Part shown: in pieces, positions 53,478 through 64,000 of the stretch
Layout of the letters: each line of letters starts with the position of its first letter
Position numbering within the stretch: position 1 is the first letter of the stretch
Assembly: GCA_947044365.1 (NCBI GenBank)
Contig: OX345646.1
Span: 2,379,327 to 2,443,326, forward strand
Origin: Petrosia ficiformis
Lineage: Eukaryota > Porifera > Demospongiae > Haplosclerida > Petrosiidae
DNA length: 64,000 nt
Direction of reading: 5' to 3'
The notes under the pieces: model-generated
Databases searched by the model: none
What the model was told of the DNA's origin: nothing
Seen by the model: only the letters and a program-made list of their open reading frames with translations
Translations under genes and position numbers: made by a program

Positions 53478-53900
53478 ATCAGAGAGTACGGAAAAATAAA
53501 ATGGCCGCCCATACATTTCAATTGCAAGTGATGACCTGAAATCTCTGGTAATATATACAGATAGGTTTTAATACACAAATACCTATTCATATCTAGTGTT
53601 TTTATGACTACCAACATCTTCTAGATGACCAAAGATTGTCGTTAAGGTAGAGAACCGGCGAGTGGCAAAACTGGTCATATCAAGTTATTATTATTATTTT
53701 TCAGACAAATCATGTGTTTGTTGAAATATCACGATGATTCTAGCACCATTCCAGTCGCATTTATAGTAAAATTCTGGTCTACAAGTATCCAGATGATATC
53801 TGCAGATACTATGAAAGAAGACAGTCTCAACGACTAGAAAAATTTGATCTCGAATTGGACGCCATTTTCCTAAGTGGAATTTAATTACCCATGCGCATTC
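53478..53900. repeat. Dispersed repeat R, copy 2
   Basis: Same order as 19264-19700: cagagagtacgg, aaatggccgcccatacat, gtggcaaaactgg, gacgccattttcctaag. The minus-strand open frame 53694-53978 spans it and is not a gene. Confidence 0.55.
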
Positions 53901-54261
53901 GTGTACTCGGCTGAAAAGGTGGAAGTGCGCTTGTTGGTGAGCAAATATATTCTTATAATAATGAATATAATAAGCCATTGTATAATAATATTATATACTC
54001 ATTGGAATACTGAATGGTTGACACAGTGACTGACACTACTTCTTGTAGGATGGCAGACAGTGCTGTAAGTGAAATAGAGAATATACATTATCTGTAAGTG
54101 AAAGAGAATGATAATCAATACATAAATACAAAATACTGACTTTTATTGATGAACAAATTTAATGCATTTATGATTGTATGATTTCATAATGATATATAGT
54201 ATTTCTGCAATCTACAAAAAAACATTTCACACCATTCAGAAAAAAAAACAATGGAAACAAG

Positions 54262-54411
54262 AATAATAAAAAAACATTTTCAATAAAAATGAAAGAAGGT
54301 ATACGGATGTCAAAACCCGAAAAGTATGCAAACAAGGTTGGGAAGCTAACATAGGACCCAAAATCACTTCTTTCATTTTTATTGAAAATGTTTTTTTATT
54401 ATTCTTGTAAA
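54262..54411. repeat. Foldback repeat, short form
   Basis: aagaataataaaaaaacatt with ttcaataaaaatgaaag at the left is mirrored by ctttcatttttattgaa and ttttttattattcttg at the right. The centre (aaggttgggaagctaac) is shared with 55790 and 20030. Confidence 0.6.
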
Positions 54412-54723
54412 GTGGCTATTATTGATAGCTAACTTCATAGCTAATATGCAACGATTTGTTTCAAATTATTGGTTATAGTAAAAACATCACTAATCATGCA
54501 ATCAGGAATGTACATACCAATATACACCCTAATACCATATAAAGAGGCTGTTATTGATAACTTCAAAATGAGATAATAATTATATATAGGAAAAAATGAT
54601 TTGTATCAAATTATTAGTTATTGTAAAAACTAGTCATGCAATCATGATTGTATGTACCAATATACACTCTACTACCACATGCAGAATGTACAATCATGAC
54701 TATAGTCATAACGTTCCTTTTTA

Positions 54724-55515
54724 TCAGAGAGTACGGTAGTACTCTCTATGTAGGGATGGCACCAAAATAAAATGGCCGCCCATACATTTCAACTGCAAGT
54801 GATGAGCTGAAATCTCTGGGAATATATACAGATAAGTTTTAATACACACATACCTATTCATATCTAGTGTTTTTATGACTACCTGACCAACACCATCTAG
54901 ATGGTCAAAGATTGTTGTTAAGGCAGGGGCAGGTCTAGAAAATTAGTAAGGTAGGGCAAACTCGGCGCGCGAAGAGTGCCGCGAAAACTTTTAGGTAATT
55001 AATTATTCATGAGGGGTGTGGTCACGTGTTTTAGGCTATGCGCAATAATAGATTATCTTCTGCGTCCAAAGTTTAGACGAAGAATTATGTTTGCATAATG
55101 CATTCAGTGGATAAACTGACTGACCAGTTGTTATAGTTGTGTAAACTATCTCCACCCTTCATGTCATGTATGTAAACAACTCACAAAAATTTATTGTACA
55201 TTTTTATACAAGTAAAAACTTAGGGGGGGCAATTGCCCTCCCTGTCCCACCCGTTAAGGTAGAGAACCGGCGAGTGCCAAAACTGGCAAAATCTTCATCA
55301 TAATAATTATTATTATTTTCCAGACAACTTCATGAATAATTTTTTTGTTTGTTAAACTATCACAATGATTCTAGCACCATTCCAGTTGCATTTATAGTAA
55401 AATTCTGGTCTTAAAGTATCAAGATGATATCTTCAGATACTATGAAAGAAGACGACTACAAAGATTGATCTCGAATTGGACGCCATTTTCCTAAGTGGAA
55501 TTTAATTACGCATGC
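54724..55515. repeat. Dispersed repeat R, copy 3, with insertion
   Basis: Matches copy 2, but after attgttgttaagg a segment of about 335 bp (54925-55252) is inserted. It begins caggggcaggtctag and contains ggcgcgcgaag. The repeat continues after a second gttaagg, so gttaagg flanks the insert as a target duplication. Confidence 0.6.
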
Positions 55516-55729
55516 GCATTAGTATACTCGGAACATGGAGGTGGAAGTGCTTGGAATTGTAATAACATTTGTGAGCAAATACATTCTTATAGTAATGAAT
55601 AAATTATAATAATTATTAATATTAAAGCCATTGTATAATAATATTGTATACTATGATAAGCATTGGAATACTGAATGGTTGACACAGTGACTGACACTAC
55701 TTCTTGTAGCCATTCAGAAAAAAAAACAA

Positions 55730-56050
55730 TGAAAACAAGAATAGTAAAAAACATTTGCAATAAAAGTGAAAGGAGATGTAGGGATGTCAAAACCAAAAAA
55801 ACATGCAAACAAGGTTGGGAAGCTAACGTAGGACCCAAAATTAAAGAAACCACTTCCATATACTCTACATAATTACAGCTCTTTGTATTTTGTTTTATAG
55901 TGGTGTAAGTACTTATGTAGGATTATATGGAAGTGGTTTGTTAATTTTTGGTCCTATGTTAGCTTCCCAACCTTGTTTGCATGCTTTTTGGGTTTTGACA
56001 TCTTTACATCTCCTTTCACTTTTATTGAAAATGTTTTTTATTATTTTATA
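55730..56050. mobile_element. Long foldback element
   Basis: Arms of about 130 bp: aaaaacatttgcaataaaagtgaaag ... aacaaggttgggaagctaac ... aaaccacttccata on the left, mirrored on the right from tatggaagtggttt to ttattgaaaatgttttttatt. A short unique centre lies at about 55862-55925. Longer version of the unit at 54262. Confidence 0.65.
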
Positions 56051-56170
56051 ATAATTTATATAGCTATATTATAACCAGATAAAATGTTAATTATCCTCTT
56101 ATTTAATGTTTCTAACTATGTATTGTAAATGTACAAATAACAACTGGTCTGTTAATTCATTTTTACAGTG

Positions 56171-56526
56171 TATAATGTTGCCATAAAGTGCTTTTCAATT
56201 TTTTGTGTGAATTAAGAAGCTAATATATGTAATAGCTGACATGCCCATGTGTGAATGAGATGGAAGATAATGTGAGCTTCTGTTTATATAATGTTAAGTA
56301 AATTATATTTTTACATTGTCTGATTAAATATCAGGGTTCTATCTATTGGGGGTGTGGGGAAGCTTCCCCCCAAACCTTCAGGTAATACTCCCAAATAGGT
56401 CAACATTGTTTTGCAGAACAGTCTCGCTACCTCATAAATCAAATGCCCATTGAAATTATTTACAGACAAACATATTACGTGTAATACTGATTACTATAAA
56501 TTATTCGTATCTATATTATATTGTAG
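56171..56526. other. Intron, no feature
   Basis: 3' end of the locus C first coding intron, ending tatattatattgtag. Confidence 0.45.
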
Positions 56527-58431
56527 ATAACTACAAGAAAGTTTTTCAAGATGCTGTCAAGAAACGTGGTTCCTTCCATGCTTACACAGCTCATTGCTTG
56601 CCTTTTGGACCACTTGGATCTGGAAAAACTAGTCTCTTACATCGTCTTTTGGGCAAACCTTTAAAAACACTAGCTACAGATCATAATTCACCCAGCTCTT
56701 CAAGAAACGATGATGTCATGGTTCCAAAATATATTATAGCTGCAGGTGGCAAATGGTACGAGATACCAAATCTAAAAGATGTGGTAAGTACACTTGCTGC
56801 TAATCCTATGTTATATTCAATCCCACTCCCTATGCTATTGCAATTCCAAAAACCTGTGGATCCAGTTCCTGATGATACACATAAAACAAATCTCATAGCT
56901 TATCTTCAAGATGACAATATGTTACACTCTATTGATATGAGCAAATTTCAAAAACTGCTCAATGATGGCACAATCATTATATATAATGACACTGGAAGTC
57001 AGCCAGAATTCCTAGAGATGGTGACTCCCCTAATTGGTGGTCCTTTCATTTTTATTCTTATTTTTAGCTTGGCGCAAGGTCTAGACAGTGAATATACTGT
57101 CTCCTGTGGTTCGTCTGACAGTGAATATCGTCTTTCTTTCACTGTCAAGGAAGTTTTTATGCTCTGTCTTTCCAGCATTGCTAATTATGCACTCAAAAGT
57201 AGAGTCTCTCCTCTTTCTGTTGTTGTAGTAGGAACACACAAAAATTTAGTAAGTGAGGCAAAAGTGAGTGAGATTGACAAAGAGCTGAAACAAGCTGTAG
57301 AGGCAACTTCCTTGCATAAACGGTGTGCCATTGAATACTTTTCAGAGAAGCAACTTATTATACCAGTGGATAGCTACAATGACAATGATGATAGTGCTTC
57401 TGTTAGAAATGTGGTGGAAAGAATAATTAAAAAAGATGAATCTCCATACAGAATTGAGTTCCCTACAACCTGGTTTACTCTTGATTTGGCTTTAAAAGAT
57501 CTTCCATCAATTGTGACCTATAAGAAATGTATAAAAATAGCAAAGAAATATGATATCTTGGAAGAAGATTTGCCAAGTTGCTTGTGGTTCCTCCATCATA
57601 GAACAGGCAGTATTCGTTACTTTGGTAATGTTTCAGAGCTGAAACACATTGTCATTGTACGACCAACTGTGATTTTTAAGGCAATCACAGAGTTAATTAC
57701 TAATACCTTCACTACAGAGAATGTTCCCTTATCTCAGGTTGAGAAATTTAAAAATTTGGGTTTATTGAAAAGGGACACCCTTGAAAGTATTTTCACACAT
57801 CATCAAGAAAAGCTTCCAATATCTTGTGATTCATTTATAGCTCTTCTTAATAATTTCAACATTCTTGAGCCTTCACATGATCCCGAGTTAGGTGATTATT
57901 TTTTTCCTTGTGCTTTGGTTCGTGCACCAATCGCAGATCCTCCTTCTGAAGTCAATATTGATCCTCTTTTAGTGTTGTTTAAGGGAGGGTTTGTTCCCCA
58001 AGGAGTTTTTAGTGGACTACTTGTATTCTTGTTGCGTGAGATGGAATGGAGAATTCAGCGTCACAAAGGTTTGCCTCTTCTTTATCGCAATCAAGCATCT
58101 TTTGACGATGGTAAAGATTGTCATATTACTCTCAGAGCTACAGCTGAATGTTTGGAAGTATTTGTAAAAAGTAAGCAATCTAGAGACACAACAAACGCTC
58201 TGTATAATATTCGTCAAATTCTTGAAAAAGGGGTCTTTAATGTATGCAAAGCTCTACTATACGATCAATCTTTTTACTCTCGAAAGTTTGGTTTTTACTG
58301 CAATCTTCCAAAATGTGGAAGACACTTTGCTGAGGTTGATCTTAATAATAAAGAGATTGAGTGTCCTTTTACTAAGACGAAATATCCTCTAAACAAACGG
58401 AGAGAGTATTGGTTTATTACTACTAAGCCAG
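56527..58431 (+). CDS. Locus C module I: Roc-COR-like GTPase exon
   Basis: A 1905-base exon in phase 1-1, open throughout, about 635 residues. G1 is G-P-L-G-S-G-K-T. The G3-like motif is D-T-G-S-Q-P-E-F (Asp kept, unlike locus B). The G4-like motif is T-H-K-N, with Asn in place of the specificity Asp, again unlike B (T-N-K-D). The COR-like part has W-F-T-L-D, L-W-F-L-H-H-R and D-Y-F-F-P-C-A-L-V-R-A. A stretch between G1 and G3 is shorter than in module II and differs between B and C. Loss of the G4 Asp suggests weak or changed guanine specificity. Starts at an acceptor; the true start codon is at 52759. Confidence 0.8.
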
Positions 58432-58495
58432 GTTAGTTAATAGTAATAATTATGATATGTATAATTATATGTCATTTGCTGTTGGTCATATTCTC

Positions 58496-59050
58496 TTTTG
58501 CCGACAAAAAACTTGCTTCACCGTCAACGTTTTCACAAGGGTAACGAAGCAATGTATGAAAAATAGATTTTTATGTAGTGCTGCATATTCACATTGGTTA
58601 AACTAAAAGAAACCCAATTTAAAGAACCCAGTTTAAAGAACACACAACCTGATGAGTTTGTGTTGGCAGAACATGCATGGCAATGCATTTAGGGGAACAA
58701 TACGAAAATTTTGAATAAGGCTTACAGATAGGACGAGCTCCTAAAGAAGCATTACACACTCAGCTTGCACCAAAAGACAAAATAAGGAACTGATATGAAG
58801 GAATTGAATTTGTCAGATTGTTTGGTCAAAGCTGCTTGTGGTAGAATTGCACCGGCAAGAGAAGTTGGTGGTACAACTGCACCAGCAAGAGTAATAGTGG
58901 TTTAGTACAACTGTACCAGCTGGAGCAGTTGGAGGTTCATGTAGTGCTATATAAACATCTATCTTTCATACATTGTTTCGTTGCCCTAATGAAGCCTAAA
59001 GTATCTAGTCAAAACTTTGGTGGTGAAAACAAAATTTTTTGTTGGTAAAA
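58496..59050. mobile_element. MITE in locus C intron, absent from locus B
   Basis: Left ttttgccgacaaaaaac, ttcaccg and aacgaagcaatgtatgaaa; right ttttcatacattgtttcg-like and ggtggtgaaaac ... gttggtaaaa. The two ends are inverted over about 90 bp. The intron of locus B (28741-29233) lacks it, so insertion followed the duplication. Confidence 0.65.
58826..58940. repeat. Minisatellite, about three ~36-bp units
   Basis: Repeating ggtagaattgcaccggcaag / ggtacaactgcaccagcaag / agtacaactgtaccagctgg inside the MITE. Confidence 0.65.
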
Positions 59051-59321
59051 GTGAATATGTCTAACATATTGAATGTCTAACAAAGAAGGCCTGGTCTCTC
59101 CAAGATAATTTACAAACTCAGCATCATTTACTTTATCACCATGTGATGATAATTGGTCTGTCCTAACCGTTTAAAGAGACTACCTAATCCTAGATTTCCT
59201 TTTTATATCCATTTTGCTGTTCATTGTGATCAGTCTTACTTTGATACTGGAAGTTTATTCAATTTCTTGTGTGCTATATAAATTATATATATATGTATGA
59301 TATAGTTTATTCATTATTCAG

Positions 59322-60071
59322 GTTTTCCCACAATCAGTGAAGATACTGTCAAGAAAGCAAAACAGAAAATATACAGTCGATGTCAGGAGATGCCAAATGC
59401 TCAAGGAATTATCTTTGTTATTGGAATATTTGGTTTAGTCGGGACCGATGATATCGTTGAACGCATGTCTGCCATCTTTCACGATGATTTGAATTTTGCA
59501 GTTTATCGTGAGAAACGTGTTACTAGTACAGTGTTAGCTTGTCTGGTTAAAGCTGCTTCTGAATATATCGAATACCCCGAGAGTTATCGTTTTGTAGCTT
59601 TTTATTATGCTGGTTATGGAGGTGTTGATGGGTCTGGGTATGAGTATTTACTACCAATGCAATCAACAGGTGGTAATGATGTAGATCTATTGTATATCGA
59701 GAATAATATTCTTTCACCATTTCGATCAAGCATTCCTCATAACTGCAAAGTTCTCTTCTTTTTTGATTGCTGTTTGAATAGTGACTCTAACGAAGATGAT
59801 CAATTGACAAGGATGACAAAGGAATTTGATCTCAAAGCCCCATCAGCAGGTCTTGTTGCCTATGCCACATCAATTGGTCACAAGTTTAGTAACGATAAAA
59901 TTTATGTAGGACTATGGACACAATATCTTAGTGTACGTCTAACACGAGCTAGTTCCCTCTCATCAATTCTTGGTGATGCAAGAGAAGACTTTGTAAAATG
60001 TATTAGAGAAAATGAATACATGTTTCCAAAACCTCGTTATGGAACAGACATAGGAGAAGTCTATCTGACAG
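59322..60071 (+). CDS. Locus C caspase-like (pseudo-paracaspase) exon
   Basis: A 750-base exon in phase 1-1, intact, same length as in B. It has F-V-A-F-Y-Y-A-G-Y-G-G (Tyr for catalytic His) and L-F-F-F-D-C-C (Cys kept). It has W-T-Q-Y-L and R-E-D-F-V-K helices near the end. The donor is gacag|gtatag; the TAG at 60089 is intronic. The substitution is shared with A and B, so it is ancestral to the array. Confidence 0.75.
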
Positions 60072-60530
60072 GTATAGAAGATTGTTTTTAGATATCATCT
60101 GGGATATTATCCACTGTGTTTCTATATTTATAAAAGAGAATTAGGTGGGTACATACTAGGGTAACCAAAAATCAAACGAACTTACTCTTTTTTCCAAAGT
60201 TACTGTCTAGCTTTAATTTCAACAAGTTTTCTTGCTTTACATTGTTCAGCTATTTTATCTCACCTCAGTAGTGAAAACATAAACAACATCTTGCACAAAG
60301 CAGAAAGTAACAAAAATTATTTTTAATGTTTTTCTTAAGTGACCTTAATACATATGCTATTCAGCATGCAGGATTCATAAAGTGCATATTTTCATCAGCC
60401 TTTTTAATATAATATATACATGAAATAGCTTCTCTAAACATATTGAGAACAAGTGGTATGATTTGTCATTAATAATTAGTAATTATTATTTATTTCTGTG
60501 TATGAAATTCCTTTTTAAATTTTATTGCAG
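60072..60530 (+). other. Intron, locus C
   Basis: Starts gtatag, ends ttttattgcag. Contains an in-frame TAA relative to the pseudo-extension seen in A and B, supporting its intron status. Confidence 0.6.
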
Positions 60531-62658
60531 AGATTGGAGGCAAATATATTCAGGCTTTTAAAGATGCAGTCAAGAACCAAGGTTTTCTTCCAATTTATAT
60601 GGTTCAGTGCATGCCTTTCGGTCCTCCTGGTGTTGGTAAAACATGTCTCTTGAATCGACTTTGTGACAAACCAGCCCCAGGGATACGAGCTACACATGAT
60701 CAGTAAGCACCATTGTTTTGGATGACATGAAGGTCATGCAAACCCGTCTTACCACAGTTGACTATTGGAATGAGATTGGTAATATTGAAGAACAATCGGC
60801 AGTTTTTATTAAAAGTGTGGATCCTCTTTCTTCAGAGTCACAATCACTACCTAAGGATTCATTACAAAAAAATAATTCACGGGAAGTTAAGGTTACAGAT
60901 TCTGGTGTAAACGTCTTAGTTCCTCATGACAAGACTCAAATGTCCAATAAGGATCTGATTCGTCACTCAAATTCCCCACCAGCCTCTGCAAAAAATGATT
61001 CCCTCGAACCAAACGTAGGTAATGATTCTGTTCGGGCTTCAACAACAAGTCCAGATTCTTATACATCCGCAACACATAATATACTTAATAGATTGTTAGA
61101 ATCTATCAAACACAAAGATATGAGTAAAGTTGAAAAGATTGCTAAAGAAATGACTATACTGATGCTGGAGGTCAGCCAGAGTTTCAGGAGGTGCTACCTG
61201 CTCTAGTTGCTGGTCCTACAATTTTTGTTTTAGTTTTTAGTTTGCTGCGTGGTCTAAATAGTAGATACCATGTCACTTACCATTCGCCTGATAGTGAAAG
61301 TCGTGATTACGAAAGCTCTTTCACTGTCATGGAAGTTTTTATGCAGTGCCTTTCTAGCATTACCAGTTATTACAAAGTATTATCACGTGATGTTGCACTT
61401 TATGATTCCAATAGCAATGTCCCTCCTCTCTCTGTCTTGGTAGTGGCAACACATAGAGATTTAGTAAGTGAGACAGAGGTGAGGAAGGTTGATACAGAGC
61501 TGAGAAATGCTCTGGAACATACCTCACTTTATGAAAGTGGTGTCATTGAATATTATTCTGACACCCAGCTTATTATACCAGTGGATAACTACAATGATAA
61601 CAATGATAGTGCTTCTGTTAATGAAGTAGTGAAGAGGATAATTAGAAAGAAAAAAGGTGCATACGAAATTAAGTTTCCTGTAAATTGGTTAGCTTTTAAT
61701 TTATCTTTGAGGAATGTGGAAGAAAAGTCAACTCTGACCTTAGAAGAATGCGCTAAAATTGCAGAGAAATGTAATGTCTCTCGAGATGACCTAGAGGCTT
61801 GCTTGTGGTTTCTTCATCACCGTACAGGTACTATACGTTACTATGGTAATTCTGAGAAGCTTAGAAACATCGTTATTATACAACCAAGTGTGATCTTCGA
61901 AGTAATCACAGAGTTTATTACTTCTACTTTCACTGTTACGAAAGTCGACAAAATTGATCAAAGTAAGTTTAAACAGCTTGGTTTATTTCGAACAAAAACA
62001 GTTAAAGAGGTCTTTGAAAACTACCACAGCCAGCTTGGAATAACGTACAATGTGTTCTTAGATCTTCTTGAGCATCTCAACATTCTTGGGCCTTCTCATG
62101 ATCCTACGTTTGGTGATTACTTTCTTCCTTGTGCTTTGGTTCACGCAGAAGAACCTACACCCTTTAGTCATAGTGAACCTCTTTTACTGGGGTTTGAATG
62201 TGGATTTATGCTTACTGGCGTTTTTAGCGGACTCTTGGCTTTTTTGTTGCTCCAGAAGCGATGGAAAATTAAGCATGAAGACCAATTGCCTCTTCTTTAT
62301 CGCAACAAAGTGTCCTTTAAATATGACAAAATTGGGCACATTGTAACTCTTAGAGCAACACCTCAGCATTTGGAAGTTTACATAGAGAGAAAGAACGCAA
62401 AATGTCAAACAAAGGCTTACTATGATGTTTGTCAAATTCTTCAGGAGGGGATCACAAAAGCATATAAGACACTACAGTATGATGAGTCATCATCCACTCA
62501 TATATTTCAATTCTACTGTAGTCTTCCAGAATGTGAAGATGAAGTCCTTCATACTACTAAGGTTGACTGTGAAGATTTTACAGTTTGCTGTGAAATTTTA
62601 GATAAAGACTATCCTATCAGCGAAGATAGAAAATGTTGGTTTGATTCCTGTAAGCCAG
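60531..62658 (+). pseudogene. Locus C module II with two frameshifting deletions
   Basis: Aligned with locus B, a 16-base deletion after 60699 removes the segment between two gat triplets. It brings TAA (60704-60706) into frame just after G1 (G-P-P-G-V-G-K-T) and R-A-T-H-D. A second, 10-base deletion near 61150 removes part of the strand before G3 (D-A-G-G-Q). The frame passes through three registers (stretches 60531-60706, 60718-61206, 61191-62658). The COR-like half is otherwise intact and nearly identical to B. A transcript would encode start exon, module I, the caspase-like domain and about 57 residues of module II. Either the locus is decaying or the short form is the product. Confidence 0.8.
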
Positions 62659-62934
62659 GTTAGCTTCATAGTATATAATTTGGTAGTTGTGCTGTGTTTA
62701 TATTGGAGGTTATAATACTAGTTTACAGTATAGGGGAAATCCAGTGTTTTAATTTTTCCCAAAGACCTGTCTCTATAATTAAATAGTGTGATTTATATGT
62801 TATAACCATGTAGTATAAATGTGTAATAGTAGAACTTTAATTACGTACATAATCATACATGTATATAATTATGATGAACTCTCAGCTACCTTTGATCTTG
62901 TCTTGTATTATTCTTTTGATTATTTTTTCCCTAG

Positions 62935-63068
62935 ATGCAGAGATCAAACAAAAATCTAAAGAAATCAGTTCCAGTCAAGCTTTACTTAATGATGGTCCAC
63001 GAAGTTCACTTAGAAAGGGTCCACAAAGTCCACTTGGAAAGAGTCCACAGGCTACTGGTGAACCAAAG
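62935..63068 (+). CDS. Locus C linker exon
   Basis: A 134-base exon (ttccctag| to AAG|gtatat), 24 bases longer than in B through an in-frame repeat (S-S-L-R-K-G-P-Q then S-P-L-G-K-S-P-Q). It is downstream of the frameshifts, so translation of it is doubtful. Confidence 0.55.
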
Positions 63069-63089
63069 GTATATACAATTGCTAGGGCT

Positions 63090-63660
63090 GCAAATGATAT
63101 TAAAAATTATTCTGGTTATCAATTGTAAGTGTGTGATATCGATTATGCTAATTATTGTAAAATACATAGTTTTCAAGCATGTAACATCAAATAATGTACA
63201 ATATGGAAGTGACAGAAAGCCTTTTTGATCATCAAATGAGTTTCCTGCAGAATTATTTCCACTGATTTTAATCGATTATCAAACAATTTGAAGTTAGTGA
63301 TAATCTATTTTAGAATCTCAACCGATTCCCAGCCCTAATACAGCTGGGATGATCAATAGATTAATCAATTAATCAATTGATAATTAAAATTCTTTGGTTT
63401 ATCAATTGTAAGTCTGTAATATCGATTATAATAATTATTCCAAAAGATGTACCTTTCAAGCATGCAACTACAAATATTGTGTAATATGGATATGGAATTG
63501 ACTGGGCTTTTTGATCTTTAAATGGGAGGGGTTTCCTGCAGTGATTCATTGACTTAATTGGCCTAATTGCATTCACTGATTTTAATCGATTATCAATTGA
63601 TTTGAAGTTAGTAATAGTTGATTTCAGAATCTCATCTGATTCCCAGCCCTGTTTTTAATG
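63090..63660. mobile_element. Two AGGGCTGGGA-type repeats
   Basis: Counterpart of 33120-33712 in locus B: ctagggctgcaaatgatatt ... gattcccagccct, then agctgggatgatcaat ... gattcccagccct. Shared by B and C, so older than their split. Confidence 0.55.
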
Positions 63661-64000
63661 TTGTGTGATTAATTGGCTATCTGTAGGATTCATAGATATT
63701 TGCAAAAAGATGTGTATTTAGTATGTATGTGTATGTGTATGTTGAAACACTATAATAAACTTGATCTATTATGTATTTAGTACATGAGTATATATATATA
63801 CTAAATTATAATTCTGTATAAATAATTATTATAATAATAAAAATAATATTTATTATTATGTTATGTGTGACCTAAATTTTCAAATAGGGCGTTTATTGAT
63901 CAAATGCTTACCTTTAATTACTCACCATTCCACCATTTTATACTGGAAATTTGGTATCTAATAGTAGCTCTTCCTGGATATCAAACTTTAATATTAGACT
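63661..64000. other. Intron continuing beyond the window
   Basis: Matches 33713-34050 of locus B. The micro-exon and C-terminal exons of locus C would lie to the right of the window. Confidence 0.5.

Larger units (their letters stand above)
53353..56170. mobile_element. Large composite element with CACTGTAAAAAT ends
   Basis: Left CACTGTAAAAATGAAATTG with subterminal cagaccagttgttacc; right aacaactggtctgttaa and ttcatttttaCAGTG. TA lies on both sides. It is a 2.8-kb member of the CACTG family whose interior has been filled by repeat R copies and foldback elements. No transposase frame seen. Confidence 0.55.

Noticed and set aside
1..64000. CRISPR array, bacterial operon or phage
   Set aside because: No regularly spaced identical repeats; spliced genes, LTR elements and MITEs point to a eukaryote.

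Overview
The window looks like animal nuclear DNA, most probably from a sponge (a demosponge such as Amphimedon, by inference). It is AT-rich, has spliced genes with short introns, and is packed with small inverted-repeat transposons. The coding content combines Roc-COR-type GTPases, a caspase-like fold, ZU5 and death-fold domains, with RecQ-like and DUF6589-like relics.

The core is a tandem array of three related genes on the + strand. Each is built from exons that almost all start and end in phase 1: a 10-codon start exon, a first P-loop GTPase/COR-like exon (module I), a caspase/paracaspase-like exon with Tyr in place of the catalytic His, a second GTPase/COR-like exon with a long Ser/Pro-rich insert (module II), short linker exons, and a C-terminal adaptor region. 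Locus B (promoter-like leader near 16.9 kb, start codon 24347, stop 38983) is complete: its eight coding exons join into one open frame of 1787 residues ending in a CARD/death-fold-like domain. Locus A (827-12910) has a damaged 5' half, with an antisense LTR retrotransposon, a one-base deletion in module I and a nonsense codon in the caspase-like exon. From module II to the stop it is open for 1364 codons and ends with coiled coil, ZU5, possible UPA-like and death-fold exons. Locus C (leader near 50.9 kb, start codon 52759) has intact module I and caspase-like exons, but module II carries two frameshifting deletions; it runs off the right edge.

Between the genes lie transposon graveyards. At 13.2-16.6 kb are nested MITEs, and at 17.06-18.26 kb two head-to-tail elements sharing TTAA sites sit in the B leader intron. 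At 38.4-50.8 kb are a foldback element, a FEM1/ankyrin-like terminal exon, a fragment of module II, a DUF6589-like pseudogene, and a RecQ-like helicase pseudogene. That helicase is split by a repeat that itself holds two Chapaev-like elements and an internally deleted Ty3/gypsy retrotransposon. At 53.35-56.17 kb is a large nested element inside the C intron.

By analogy with DAPK1 (Roc-COR-death) and PIDD1 (ZU5-UPA-death), the family would be cytoplasmic nucleotide-controlled scaffolds of an innate immune or cell-death pathway, in which the caspase-like domain acts as a binding module rather than a protease. That role is inference; the exon architecture and motif changes are read directly from the sequence.
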